Below are positions 21,472-29,558 of a stretch of DNA of 45,542 nt, piece by piece. Within the stretch, counting starts at the first letter, position 1, and each line of letters begins with the position of its first letter. Origin of the DNA: Oscillospiraceae bacterium (GTDB lineage Bacteria > Bacillota > Clostridia > Oscillospirales > Oscillospiraceae); the NCBI GenBank assembly GCA_017430985.1, contig JAFRLZ010000027.1, positions 1 to 45,542 on the forward strand, read 5' to 3'. A program made the translations under genes and the position numbers. The notes below the pieces were generated by a model. It saw nothing but the letters and a program-made list of their open reading frames with translations, was not told the origin of the DNA and made no database searches.

Positions 21472-23213
21472 TACATTTTCTCCGGGGCGGAGACGCCGAC
21501 GATGCCGAGCGAGAGCGCGATCACGCGCCGCACGCAGTCGGCGAGGAACAGTCTGGCTTCCAATACGCCAGGCTCGGCGCCCTTGATGCGGCAGACCGTG
21601 TAGAACTTGTGGAAGCGCGCGGCCAGCTCCGTCACATAGCGGTTGATGCGGCTGGGGTCCAGCGCGAGCGCCGCCTGGCGGATCTCCTCCGGAAGCCCGG
21701 CGAGCTGCTTGATGAGCTCCCGCTCCTCCGGCGTCGAGAGGAGCGCCGCGTCGACCGCGTCGGCCGCCGGGACGGCGTGGCCGTCCTCGGCCAGAGCGGC
21801 GATCATCGAGCAGATGCGCGCGTGGGCGTACTGCACATAGTAGACGGGGTTTTCGCTGTCCTGCCGGACGGCGAGCGCGAGGTCGAACTCCACCGCCGAC
21901 TCCGGGCGGGAGTTGAAGAAGTAGCGCGCCGCGTCCACGGGGATCTCGTCGAGAAGGTTCGTCAGCGAGATCGCCTTGCCCGTGCGCTTGGACATGCGCA
22001 CCGGCTGCCCATCATAGAGCAGCTTGACGAGCTGCATCAGCACGATCTCGAGCCGGTCGCCGTCGAGCCCGAGCGCGTCGAGCGCGCCCTTGAGCCGCGC
22101 CACATGGCCGTGGTGATCGGCGCCCCAGACGTTGATCGCCCGGTCGAAGCCGCGCTGTTCGAGCTTGTTGCGGTGGTAGGCGATATCGGCGGCGAAGTAG
22201 GTGTAGAAGCCGTTGGCGCGGCGCAGCACGTCGTCCTTGAGCTCGAGCTTTTCGATCTCGGCCTCGCTCTTGCCCTCGCGCGCCAGACGCTCTCGCAGGA
22301 TCTGCGCGGTGCGCAGCCAGAGCGCGCCGTCCTTCTCATAGGTGTAGCCGCGCTCGGTCAGCAGCGCGACGGTTTCCTCCACATAGCCGCTCTCATGGAG
22401 CTCCGACTCGAAGAACCACTTGTCGTACTCGATCCCGTAGCGGCGCAGATCGGCCTGCATCTTCGGGATGTTCCGCTCGAGCCCGTAGGCGGCCATGGCC
22501 GCGTGGCGCTCGGCCTCGCTTTTGTTCAGGAACTTGTCGCCGTGGAGCTCATAAAAGCCCTCGGCCAGCTCCCGGATATCGTCGCCGTGGTAGCCGTCCT
22601 CGGGGAACGCGACCGCGTCCTCGCCCAAAATGCGCTGGCGGTAGCGCGCGTCGATGGAGGCGGCGAACTTCTCGATCTGGTTGCCCGCGTCGTTGACGTA
22701 GAACTCGCGCCAGACCTCGTAGCCCGCGCGGTCGAGCACGCTTGCGATCGCGTCGCCCAGCACGCCGCCGCGGGCGTTGCCCATGTGCATGGGGCCGGTG
22801 GGGTTGGCGGAGACGAACTCGACCATGACCTTCTCGCCGCGACCGAGCTCGACGCAGCCGTAGTCCTCGCCCTCCTCGGCGACCGTGCGCAGCACGTCGC
22901 CGTACCAGCGCCCGCCCAGGCGGAAGTTGATAAAGCCGGGGCCGGCCACCTCGACCGAGTCGAACCAGCTGCCCTCGAGCTGCAGATTTGCCGTGAGCGC
23001 CTCGGCGATCTTCCGCGGCGCCATGCGCAGGGCGCGCGCGCCGGTCATGGCGTGGTTGGCGGCAAAGTCGCCGTTCGACACATCCTTGGGGATCTCCACC
23101 GTGCCGCTGAGCGTCGCGCCGGCGGGCAGAGCGCCCTGCTCGGCCGCGGCCTCGTAAGCGCGCTGCAAAAGGCCCTCGATCTGCTCTTTCGCCTGCTCGA
23201 TCCGATTAGCCAT
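21471..23213 (-). CDS. argS: Arginyl-tRNA synthetase
   Basis: A 580-residue class I synthetase that charges tRNA-Arg in the cytosol. The HIGH-type signature is ANPTGPMHMGNARG (about 136-149). The KMSKS counterpart is VRMSKRTGKAISL, with the second lysine replaced as is common in ArgRS. The N-terminal additional domain (1-110) and the C-terminal DALR anticodon-binding domain with YVQYAHARICSM are present. Length is normal. It overlaps the ywiB-like gene by 8 bases and ends the murI-ywiB-argS operon. Confidence 0.97.
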   Translation of the reverse strand: MANRIEQAKEQIEGLLQRAYEAAAEQGALPAGATLSGTVEIPKDVSNGDFAANHAMTGARALRMAPRKIAEALTANLQLEGSWFDSVEVAGPGFINFRLGGRWYGDVLRTVAEEGEDYGCVELGRGEKVMVEFVSANPTGPMHMGNARGGVLGDAIASVLDRAGYEVWREFYVNDAGNQIEKFAASIDARYRQRILGEDAVAFPEDGYHGDDIRELAEGFYELHGDKFLNKSEAERHAAMAAYGLERNIPKMQADLRRYGIEYDKWFFESELHESGYVEETVALLTERGYTYEKDGALWLRTAQILRERLAREGKSEAEIEKLELKDDVLRRANGFYTYFAADIAYHRNKLEQRGFDRAINVWGADHHGHVARLKGALDALGLDGDRLEIVLMQLVKLLYDGQPVRMSKRTGKAISLTNLLDEIPVDAARYFFNSRPESAVEFDLALAVRQDSENPVYYVQYAHARICSMIAALAEDGHAVPAADAVDAALLSTPEERELIKQLAGLPEEIRQAALALDPSRINRYVTELAARFHKFYTVCRIKGAEPGVLEARLFLADCVRRVIALSLGIVGVSAPEKM

Positions 23214-23652
23214 ATCTCTCTTCTCCTGTCATTTCAGTCACTTTCAGATGGAAGCGGTTGCGCACCGCCACGGTGTGCTCCAGATCGAGCACATAGTCGA
23301 GCTCCGCGTCGCCTCCGTGTTCGTTGAAGTCGGCGCGCAGCCGGTGGGTGTTCATGCGCACGTCGGCCATGCCGAAGGGCGTCTGATACTGGAAGGTGTT
23401 GCGCTTGCCCTCGCGAAACTCCATCCGGCTCGTCACGGTCCCCTCGCGGTCCACCACGATCTCAAGCGGTGAGATCGCCACGCTGGTGCGGGTGCCGGGC
23501 AGGCCGGTCACCGCGCTCTCCCAGTAACTCAGGCGGCCCACGCCGTCTTCAAAGCGGTAGGTGCCGTCCGTGCTGAAGTCAAAGCTCTCCGAGTCGTCCC
23601 GGTCATAGGCGTGGACGCTGTGGAGCTCGATGATGACGTTTTTTTCTTCCAT
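23206..23652 (-). CDS. ywiB: DUF1934 beta-barrel protein, YwiB-like
   Basis: A 148-residue protein of the DUF1934 family, a small calycin-like beta barrel. Visible strands include NVIIELHSVHAYD, GTYRFEDGVGRLSYWES, FQYQTPFGMADVRMNTHRL and the LDLEHTVAVRNRFHLKVTE end. B. subtilis ywiB also lies just before argS, so gene order supports the name. Function unknown. Only two bases separate it from murI and it overlaps argS, so all three are translated from one message. Confidence 0.88.
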   Translation of the reverse strand: MEEKNVIIELHSVHAYDRDDSESFDFSTDGTYRFEDGVGRLSYWESAVTGLPGTRTSVAISPLEIVVDREGTVTSRMEFREGKRNTFQYQTPFGMADVRMNTHRLRADFNEHGGDAELDYVLDLEHTVAVRNRFHLKVTEMTGEERYG

Positions 23653-23654
23653 GT

Positions 23655-24455
23655 CTATGCCTCCATGGGGGGCAGGGCCTCCGCCTCGGGCGTGATCTCT
23701 TCCCCCAGCAGCAGCGGAGCGAGCGCCGTGAAAAGCGCCAGGTCGCCGCTTGTCAGGCAGCGGAGCGTCCCGCCGCCTCTGTTTTCGCTGCCGCGCAGCC
23801 GTTCGGCCGCGCTCACTGCGGCGCAGGCCGAGGCCTCCACGAGCCGCACCCCGCCGCCGAGGCAGGCGCGGATCGCCGGCGCGATCAGGCCGTAATGCGT
23901 ACAGCCGAGCAGCAGCGTCCCGATCTCTCTCTCCCGCAGCGGGGCGAGGTAGCGCTCCGCAGCCGCCGCCACGTCCGGGTCGTCCGGGCGGATATGGCCG
24001 CTCTCGATGAGCGGGACGAAATCCGGGCAGGCGACGGAGAGGACCTCCCGTCCGGGGCAGGCCGCGCGCAGCGCGGCGGCAAAGGCCCCGGCGCGGACCG
24101 TGGCCTCCGTGGCGATCACGCCGATCGCTCCGGCCCCTCCGGCGGCGCGGATGGCTTCCACCGGCGCTTCGATCATGCCGATCACCGGGACGGGCGCGGC
24201 GCGCAGCACCTCGGCCGCGTTCGACGAGACCGTGCCGCAGGCTGCGACGATGAGCTTGACGCCCTGCGCGAGCAGCAATTCGACGTCCTGCCGCGCCATC
24301 CGGCGCAGCTGCTCGGCCGGGCGCGAGCCGTAGGGCGCGCGGCCGTTGTCCGCGAAGAAGACGATGTCCTCCTCCGGCAGCAGGCGGCGCAGGGCGCGCA
24401 CGGCCGTCAGGCCGCCGAAACCGGAGTCGAAGACGCCGATCGGTCTGTTATCCAT
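23655..24455 (-). CDS. murI: Glutamate racemase family protein with altered CNT motif
   Basis: A 266-residue enzyme that would supply D-glutamate for peptidoglycan. The family motifs are IGVFDSGFGGLTAVR (6-20), FFADNGRAPYGSR (33-45), first catalytic cysteine C73 and second C185 in LLGCTHYGL. The usual ACNTAS at the first cysteine reads ACGTVS, so the conserved asparagine is glycine. Both cysteines and threonine 75 remain. The frame is open far upstream, but GGAAAGGGG 9 bases before ATG 24455 and family similarity fix the start. It heads the murI-ywiB-argS operon. A related amino-acid racemase is an alternative. Confidence 0.87.
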   Translation of the reverse strand: MDNRPIGVFDSGFGGLTAVRALRRLLPEEDIVFFADNGRAPYGSRPAEQLRRMARQDVELLLAQGVKLIVAACGTVSSNAAEVLRAAPVPVIGMIEAPVEAIRAAGGAGAIGVIATEATVRAGAFAAALRAACPGREVLSVACPDFVPLIESGHIRPDDPDVAAAAERYLAPLREREIGTLLLGCTHYGLIAPAIRACLGGGVRLVEASACAAVSAAERLRGSENRGGGTLRCLTSGDLALFTALAPLLLGEEITPEAEALPPMEA

Positions 24456-24492
24456 GAGCACGCACCCCTTTCCCTGCTGCATTAACTTAGAT

Positions 24493-24521
24493 ACTATACC
24501 AAATTCTCCCCCGCATGACAA
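24493..24521 (-). promoter_or_regulatory. Promoter of murI-ywiB-argS
   Basis: On the minus strand, TTGTCA (24521-24516) and TATAGT (24498-24493) with a 17-base spacer, 38 bases before the murI start. Confidence 0.7.
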
Positions 24522-24550
24522 GCAAAACTTTGTCGCGCCGGATTTGCAGA

Positions 24551-24579
24551 TTGATGTTTTCCCCGCTGTATGATACACT
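24551..24579 (+). promoter_or_regulatory. Promoter of trmB-exoA-dusB
   Basis: TTGATG (24551-24556) and TACACT (24574-24579) with a 17-base spacer. Transcription would start near 24586, so the ATG at 24580 cannot be the start of trmB. Confidence 0.65.
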
Positions 24580-24603
24580 ATGCCACGGAGTGTGAAAAAA
24601 CCT

Positions 24604-25314
24604 ATGCGAATGAGAAAAAGACACAACCTCGCCCCGCGCATGGAGCGCTGCGCCGCGGTGCTGCTCGAAGAGCCCGAGGCTCTGCGCGGCCGCTGGCTGG
24701 AGGCCTTCCCCGCGCGCTCGCGGCTGGAGCTGGAGCTCGGCTGCGGCAAGGGCCGCTTTACCGCCGATACGGCCGCCGCCTCGCCCGAAACGCTGCTGGT
24801 GGCGGTGGAAAAGGTGCCGGACGTGATGGTGCTGGCCATGGAGCGCTGCCTGAAGCGGAAGCTTGAAAACGTACGCTTTATGGACCGGGACGCGGCCAGG
24901 CTGCCGCTGCTCTTCGCCCCCGGCGAGGTCTCTCGGATCTACATCAACTTCTGCGACCCCTGGCCCAAGAGCCGGGACGCGAAATTCCGCCTGACCGCCC
25001 CCGCCTTTCTGCGCCTCTATGCCGACGCGCTGCCCCTCGGCGGGCAGATCTGGTTCAAGACCGACAACACCCCGCTTTTCGCCTGGTCGCTGCAGCAGTT
25101 CGAGGCCGAGGGCTGGGCGCTCTCCGAGCGGACGGACGACCTGCACGCAAACGGCCCCGTCGGCGTGATGACCGACTATGAGGCCCGCTTCTACGAGGCG
25201 GGCGTGCCCATCCACCGCCTGGTCGCCACGCGCACGCCGGACACGAAAACGACCGCCGCCGGCCCGGTGCCCCGTCTGCGCGACGCCGCGCTGGACGACG
25301 CGCGGGGAAAATGA
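24604..25314 (+). CDS. trmB: tRNA (guanine-46-N7)-methyltransferase
   Basis: A 236-residue SAM enzyme that makes m7G46 in the tRNA variable loop. The SAM loop is LELGCGKGRF (about 45-54). The family signature INFCDPWPKSRDAKFRLT varies slightly from the usual DPWPKKRH form. The C-terminal FKTDN and TDYEARF motifs are present. The frame is open from ATG 24580, but the promoter -10 box overlaps that codon. MRMRKRHNLAP from ATG 24604 matches the usual N-terminus. The gene is followed after 11 bases by exoA. Confidence 0.93.
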   Translation: MRMRKRHNLAPRMERCAAVLLEEPEALRGRWLEAFPARSRLELELGCGKGRFTADTAAASPETLLVAVEKVPDVMVLAMERCLKRKLENVRFMDRDAARLPLLFAPGEVSRIYINFCDPWPKSRDAKFRLTAPAFLRLYADALPLGGQIWFKTDNTPLFAWSLQQFEAEGWALSERTDDLHANGPVGVMTDYEARFYEAGVPIHRLVATRTPDTKTTAAGPVPRLRDAALDDARGK

Positions 25315-25325
25315 AGGAGACAGCC

Positions 25326-26081
25326 ATGAAATTTATTTCCTGGAATGTGAACGGCCTGCGCGCCGTGATGAAAAAAGGCTTTGAGGAGATCTTCCGGGAG
25401 CTGGACGCGGATTTCGTCTGCCTGCAGGAGACGAAGCTGCAGGCCGGGCAGATCGAGTTGGCCTTCCCCGGCTACGAGAGCTATTGGAGCTACGCCGACA
25501 AAAAAGGCTATTCCGGCACCGCGATCTTTACTAAGCACACGCCGCTGTCCGTGCGCTGTAATCTCGGCTTGCCCGAGCACGACACCGAGGGCCGCGCCGT
25601 GACGTTGGAGTATGAGGACTTCTTCCTCGTGTGCGTCTATACGCCCAACGCGCAGGACGGCCTGCGGCGGCTGGACTACCGCATGCGCTGGGAAGACGAC
25701 TTCCGCGCCTATCTCTGCGCGCTCGACCGGCAGAAGCCGGTGATCGTCTGCGGCGACATGAACGTCGCGCATGAGGAGATCGACCTGAAAAATCCGAAGT
25801 CGAACGTCGGCAACCCCGGCTTCTCCGACGAGGAGCGCGCGAAGTTCACGGAGCTGCTCGCCGCCGGCTTCACCGACTCCTTCCGCTTCCTCTACCCCGA
25901 CCGGCGGGACGCCTATTCCTGGTGGAGCTACCGCGCCGCCGCGCGCGAGCGCAACGTCGGCTGGCGCATCGACTATTTCGTGGTGTCCGACCGCTTGCAG
26001 CCGAACATCAAGGAGGCCTTCATCCTGCCCGAGGTCATGGGCTCGGATCACTGCCCGGTGGGGCTGGAGCTGACATGGTAA
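25326..26081 (+). CDS. exoA: Exodeoxyribonuclease III / AP endonuclease
   Basis: A 251-residue Mg-dependent enzyme that cuts DNA at abasic sites and trims 3' ends. Motifs in order: SWNVNGLRA (5-13), FVCLQETKL with the metal-binding glutamate (about 35-43), CGDMNVAHEEIDL (about 143-155), RIDYFVVSDRL, and the closing GSDHCPVGLEL with catalytic histidine. AAGGAG lies 6 bases before ATG 25326, which is preferred over the in-frame ATG at 25311. Its stop overlaps the dusB start. Length and motifs are fully typical. Confidence 0.96.
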   Translation: MKFISWNVNGLRAVMKKGFEEIFRELDADFVCLQETKLQAGQIELAFPGYESYWSYADKKGYSGTAIFTKHTPLSVRCNLGLPEHDTEGRAVTLEYEDFFLVCVYTPNAQDGLRRLDYRMRWEDDFRAYLCALDRQKPVIVCGDMNVAHEEIDLKNPKSNVGNPGFSDEERAKFTELLAAGFTDSFRFLYPDRRDAYSWWSYRAAARERNVGWRIDYFVVSDRLQPNIKEAFILPEVMGSDHCPVGLELTW

Positions 26082-27046
26082 AGATCGGGAACGTCGAGCT
26101 CGCCGGGCGCGTCACGCTCGCGCCCATGGCCGGCGTGACGGACTTCGCCTTCCGCCGCCTCTGCCGCGAGCAGGGCGCGGCGCTGACGACCTCGGAGATG
26201 GTGTCCGCCAGGGCTCTGGTCTACCGCGACGAGAAGACGAAGGCTCTGCTGTACCGCCCGGAGGACGAGCGTCCCTTCGCCGCGCAGATCTTCGGCCACG
26301 AGCCGGAGGTCATGGCCGAGGGCGCCGCGCTGGCGCTGGAGCTGAGCGGAGCGGACATTCTGGATATCAACATGGGCTGCCCGGTCGGCAAGATCGTCAA
26401 GGGCGGCGACGGCTCCGCGCTCATGCGCGACCCGGAGCTCGCCGGGCGCATCGTCGAGGCCGTGGTGCGCGCGGTGGACAGGCCCGTGACCGTCAAGTTC
26501 CGCAAGGGCTGGGACGGCGGCAGCGTCAACGCCGTGGACTTCGCGCGCGTGCTGGAGCAGGCGGGCGCCGCGGCGCTGGCCGTGCACGGGCGCACGCGCG
26601 TGCAGATGTACGCGGGCAAGGCCGACTGGGACGTCATCCGCGAGGTGAAAGCCGCGGTGTCGATCCCCGTCGCGGCCAACGGCGATGTTTTCAGCGGCGC
26701 GGACGCCGCGCACATCCTGCGCTATACCGGCTGCGAGCTGGTCATGATCGGCCGGGGCTGCCTCGGCGACCCCTGGCTTTTTGCCCGCGCCGACGCGGCC
26801 GTCGAGGGCAGACCGGAGCCTCCCCTGCCGCCGCTGGCGGAGCGCATGGACGCGGCCGTGCGGCAGATCCGCGCGCTGGCGGAGGTCAGCGGCGAGCGCG
26901 CCGCCTGCCTGGAGGCGCGGCATCATCTGCCCTGGTATCTCCACGGCGTGCCTTACGCCGCCGGATACCGGGCGCAGCTCGTCCATGTGGAGACGCTGGA
27001 CGACATCGACCGCATCGTAAAAGACGTCAAGCGCGATCTGCGATAA
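26075..27046 (+). CDS. dusB: tRNA-dihydrouridine synthase, DusB-like
   Basis: A 323-residue FMN enzyme that reduces uridines in tRNA. The opening LAPMAGVTDFAFRRLCREQGA is the family signature. The catalytic cysteine is in DINMGCPVGKIVKGGDGSALM (about 100-120). The FMN-phosphate region MIGRGCLGDPWLF and the helical C-terminal tRNA-binding domain follow. The frame runs upstream inside exoA, but similarity begins exactly at ATG 26075, which overlaps the exoA stop. Third gene of trmB-exoA-dusB. Confidence 0.95.
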   Translation: MVKIGNVELAGRVTLAPMAGVTDFAFRRLCREQGAALTTSEMVSARALVYRDEKTKALLYRPEDERPFAAQIFGHEPEVMAEGAALALELSGADILDINMGCPVGKIVKGGDGSALMRDPELAGRIVEAVVRAVDRPVTVKFRKGWDGGSVNAVDFARVLEQAGAAALAVHGRTRVQMYAGKADWDVIREVKAAVSIPVAANGDVFSGADAAHILRYTGCELVMIGRGCLGDPWLFARADAAVEGRPEPPLPPLAERMDAAVRQIRALAEVSGERAACLEARHHLPWYLHGVPYAAGYRAQLVHVETLDDIDRIVKDVKRDLR

Positions 27047-27141
27047 AGGATGGGAGCCGTAGGGCAGTCAGGGCTTCCCCTTGAGGGGAAGGCTTTGGTA
27101 TTCTCCCGTTTATAAACCTGCACAGAAAGGGCGGTGAGGCC
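27047..27141. other. Intergenic with small hairpin before the sigma factor
   Basis: Contains CTTCCCCTTGAGGGGAAG, an 8-bp hairpin at about 27084-27101. I find no convincing sigma-A or ECF-type promoter in the remainder, though the following sigma gene would be expected to be autoregulated. Confidence 0.4.
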
Positions 27142-27762
27142 ATGACCCGCGAGCAGGAGGAAACATGCATCCGCCAGATCCTCAACGGCGACGTCAACGC
27201 CTTCGAGGGGCTGGTCACAGCTTACGAAAAAAACGCCTATAACCTGGCGCTGCGTATGCTTGGCGATCCGCAGGACGCCGAGGACGTGACGCAGGAGGCC
27301 TTTCTGAAGGCCTATCAGTCCCTGTCGAGCTTCCGGCTGGACAGCCGCTTTTCCGTGTGGCTGTACCGCATCGTCTCCAACCTCTGCCTGGATCAGCTGC
27401 GCCGCCGGCAGCGCCGGCCGGAGCAGTCCCTCACCGTGGAGAACGACGAGGGCGAGGAAGCGCAGCAGGACGTTCCGGACGAGAACTTCTCGCCCGAGGC
27501 CCTGCTGGAGCGCAAGCTGACGCGCGAGGCCGTGCGCCGCGGCCTGGACGCCCTGCCGGACGAGCAGCGGCAGATCCTGCTGCTGCGCGAGCTGGAGGGC
27601 ATGAGCTACGAAGAGATCGGCCAGGCGCTCTCGCTGGAGCCGGGCACGGTCAAGTCCCGCATCTTCCGGGCGCGCAAGCGTCTTTGCGTCTGGCTGCTCC
27701 GGGACGGGAACCTTCCCGACGCGTTTTCGTCTAAGCAAGAGGAAGGAGGTGTCGCCCGATGA
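27142..27762 (+). CDS. ECF-type RNA polymerase sigma factor
   Basis: A 206-residue sigma-70 family factor with only regions 2 and 4. Region 2 shows FEGLVTAYEKNAYNLALRML, DAEDVTQEAFLKAY and FSVWLYRIVSNLCLDQLRRR (about 21-88). Region 4 shows LPDEQRQILLLRELEGMSYEEIGQAL and LEPGTVKSRIFRARKRL (about 142-185). An acidic linker separates them. The stop overlaps the start of a zinc-finger anti-sigma gene, the classical ECF arrangement, as in SigW-like systems. The stress sensed is unknown. Confidence 0.93.
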   Translation: MTREQEETCIRQILNGDVNAFEGLVTAYEKNAYNLALRMLGDPQDAEDVTQEAFLKAYQSLSSFRLDSRFSVWLYRIVSNLCLDQLRRRQRRPEQSLTVENDEGEEAQQDVPDENFSPEALLERKLTREAVRRGLDALPDEQRQILLLRELEGMSYEEIGQALSLEPGTVKSRIFRARKRLCVWLLRDGNLPDAFSSKQEEGGVAR

Positions 27763-28649
27763 GGAGCTGCAGCGAATATCAGGAATTGATCAGCCGTCTG
27801 CTGGACGAGGATCTGTCCGCCGACGAGCAGGCCGAGCTCGAGCGGCACGTCTCCGGGTGCGCGGAATGCCGCGCCATGCTCGACGCCTTCCGTTCCCTGT
27901 CCGGCGCGCTCGCGGAGGATCTTGAGGAGGTCCCCGCCGGGCTGCACGAATCCATCATGGCCGACGCGCGGCGCGAAGCGCTGCGCCGCCGGCAGGCGCC
28001 GAAGCGCGTGCGCCGTTTCCTGGCGATGGCCGCCTGCGCCGCGCTGGTCATCCTCGCGGCCGCGGCGAACCTGCCGAAGCTGCAGCATGACGCCGCCATG
28101 CTCGCCGCCCCGAAGGAGGCCGCGAGCACCGAAACGGCGTATCTTGAGGCGGCCGACGAGACCACGGCCGAAGCTCCCGCCGAGGAGCCGGCCGAGGCCG
28201 AGCCCGCCGCGTCGGCTTCCGACCGCGGCGAGCAATACGCGGCGGACGACGCGGCAGCTTATGCCGGAGCCGTCGAGGAACCCAACATGCCCGAACCCAA
28301 ACCCGAACCCGTTCCCGAATCCGAAGCGGCGCTCCCCGCCGAGGCGATGCCCGAACCGGAGCCCGGATCCTTGCCCATACTGGGATACGAGCTGCCTTAT
28401 CCGGAACCGCTGCCGGAGCCGTACAATGCGCTCCCCGAACCGGCGGCGCCCGAGCCGTACGCAGCGGCCGCGCCGGATCCGGACCCCGCGCCGAAGGCTG
28501 CGGCGATCGAAGAGGCCGCGCCGGGGGCGGCGCCCGGAGCCGTGATCGAGCACAGGGTCCTTTTCCGGGTTCTTTTCCTGATCGGCCTGCCCCTGTCCGG
28601 AGCCGTGGTGCTTCTGCTTTTCCTCAAGCCCTGGAAAAAGCACAAATAA
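27759..28649 (+). CDS. Zinc-finger anti-sigma factor with two membrane segments
   Basis: A 296-residue partner of the ECF sigma factor. The N-terminal ZAS domain shows HVSGCAEC (H30, C34, C37), which binds zinc and the sigma factor. The first membrane segment is at about 87-104. A long outer region (105-262) is very rich in Pro, Glu and Ala, with repeated PEP/PEPxP units at 275-410 codons' worth of low-complexity sequence from about residue 176 on. A second hydrophobic segment (about 268-289) ends in a KPWKKHK tail. Most anti-sigmas have one membrane pass, so a looped, wall-spanning sensor anchored at both ends is inferred. Confidence 0.88.
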   Translation: MRSCSEYQELISRLLDEDLSADEQAELERHVSGCAECRAMLDAFRSLSGALAEDLEEVPAGLHESIMADARREALRRRQAPKRVRRFLAMAACAALVILAAAANLPKLQHDAAMLAAPKEAASTETAYLEAADETTAEAPAEEPAEAEPAASASDRGEQYAADDAAAYAGAVEEPNMPEPKPEPVPESEAALPAEAMPEPEPGSLPILGYELPYPEPLPEPYNALPEPAAPEPYAAAAPDPDPAPKAAAIEEAAPGAAPGAVIEHRVLFRVLFLIGLPLSGAVVLLLFLKPWKKHK

Positions 28650-28655
28650 ATGAAT

Positions 28656-28711
28656 GGGACGGGGGACGGTTCTGCGTTCCGGGAGTGGGACGCGGAACCG
28701 TCCCCTGTCCC
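28656..28711. repeat. REP-like palindrome, also a terminator
   Basis: GGGACGGGGGACGGTTC (28656-28672) pairs with GAACCGTCCCCTGTCCC (28695-28711) at 16 of 17 positions. The inner GCGTTCC/GGGACGC stem extends it. ATTTT follows. A single arm of the same kind (GGGACAGGGGAC) occurs at 31955-31966. This looks like an interspersed palindromic repeat used as the terminator of the sigma/anti-sigma operon. Confidence 0.65.
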
Positions 28712-28722
28712 GCATTTTCCCC

Positions 28723-28751
28723 TTGTACAGCACGGAGTTTCGTGATATAAT
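28723..28751 (+). promoter_or_regulatory. rex: Promoter of rex with possible Rex operator
   Basis: TTGTAC (28723-28728) and consensus TATAAT (28746-28751), 17-base spacer. The stretch 28744-28761 overlapping the -10 box matches 13 of 18 positions of the clostridial Rex site TTGTTAATTAATTAACAA, with the right half nearly complete. Autoregulation is plausible but not shown. Confidence 0.65.
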
Positions 28752-28811
28752 TAACTAACAATTTATGACAGGCAAGGCCCGCACTCGCTGTCGGGATAAG
28801 GAGAGATAGCA

Positions 28812-29486
28812 TTGAAGCGTGTGAAAGTATCCAACAACGTCATCCGTCGTCTGCCCCGCTATCTGCGCAAGCTGGACGAACTGAGCGAGCACGGCGTCAG
28901 CCGGATCTCCTCGTTTGATCTCGGTCAGCAGCTGGGGCTCACGCCCTCGCAGATCCGCCAGGATTTCAGCTGCTTCGGCGAATTCGGTCAGCAGGGCTAC
29001 GGGTACAATGTGGCCGCGCTGCGCTCTCACATCGCCTCGATTCTCGGCATGGACCGGGATTTCCAGGCGGTCCTGATCGGCGTCGGCAACATCGGCCGCG
29101 CGCTGATGGACAACTTCTGCTTCAGCGAATGGGGCTTCAGGCTCCTCTCCGCCTTCGACATCAACCCCGCGCTGATCGGCACGGAATTCAAGGGCGTTCC
29201 CATCCGCAGCATGGACGAGCTGGACGGCTTTTTGGCCGAGAACCACGTCGACATGGCCGTTCTCGCCGTCCCGAAGGACGCCGCCATCCCCGTGACGGAG
29301 CGCCTGACGGCCAACGGGATCAGCGCCATCTGGAACTTCACCAACGTCGAACTCACCGAGCCGAGCAGCGACATGCTCGTGGAAAACATCCACTTCTCCG
29401 ACAGTCTGCTGTCCCTCAGCTACTACATCGCCGAGCGCAACGACGAGGAGGCCGCCCGCGCCGCCCGCGAGGGGCGGAAGCTCTGA
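28812..29486 (+). CDS. rex: Redox-sensing transcriptional repressor Rex
   Basis: A 224-residue dimeric repressor that senses the NADH/NAD+ ratio and controls fermentation genes. The N-terminal winged helix has RRLPRYLRKLDEL and TPSQIRQDFSCFGEFGQQGYGY (about 12-65). The Rossmann domain has the NADH loop LIGVGNIGRAL (about 88-98) and a C-terminal swapped helix (SDSLLSLSYYIAER). The start is TTG 28812 behind AAGGAGAG. It has a consensus promoter with a candidate Rex site. Likely targets are butyrate, lactate or alcohol pathway genes; none is shown in this window. Confidence 0.96.
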   Translation: MKRVKVSNNVIRRLPRYLRKLDELSEHGVSRISSFDLGQQLGLTPSQIRQDFSCFGEFGQQGYGYNVAALRSHIASILGMDRDFQAVLIGVGNIGRALMDNFCFSEWGFRLLSAFDINPALIGTEFKGVPIRSMDELDGFLAENHVDMAVLAVPKDAAIPVTERLTANGISAIWNFTNVELTEPSSDMLVENIHFSDSLLSLSYYIAERNDEEAARAAREGRKL

Positions 29487-29511
29487 GCGCGACCGGACCG
29501 ACCACGCTTTT

Positions 29512-29540
29512 GAAAGGCTTCCGAAAGGAAGCCTTTCTCC
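29512..29540 (+). terminator. Hairpin after rex
   Basis: GAAAGGCTTCC-GAAA-GGAAGCCTTTC, 11-bp stem with a weak T-rich tail. It lies 22 bases before the next start, so termination may be partial. Confidence 0.6.
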
Positions 29541-29558
29541 TATGAGGAAGAAAAGACC

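Noticed and set aside
29512-29540. Hairpin between rex and the HAD gene considered as a riboswitch
   Set aside because: It is a simple 11-bp stem with a GAAA loop and no conserved aptamer sequence.
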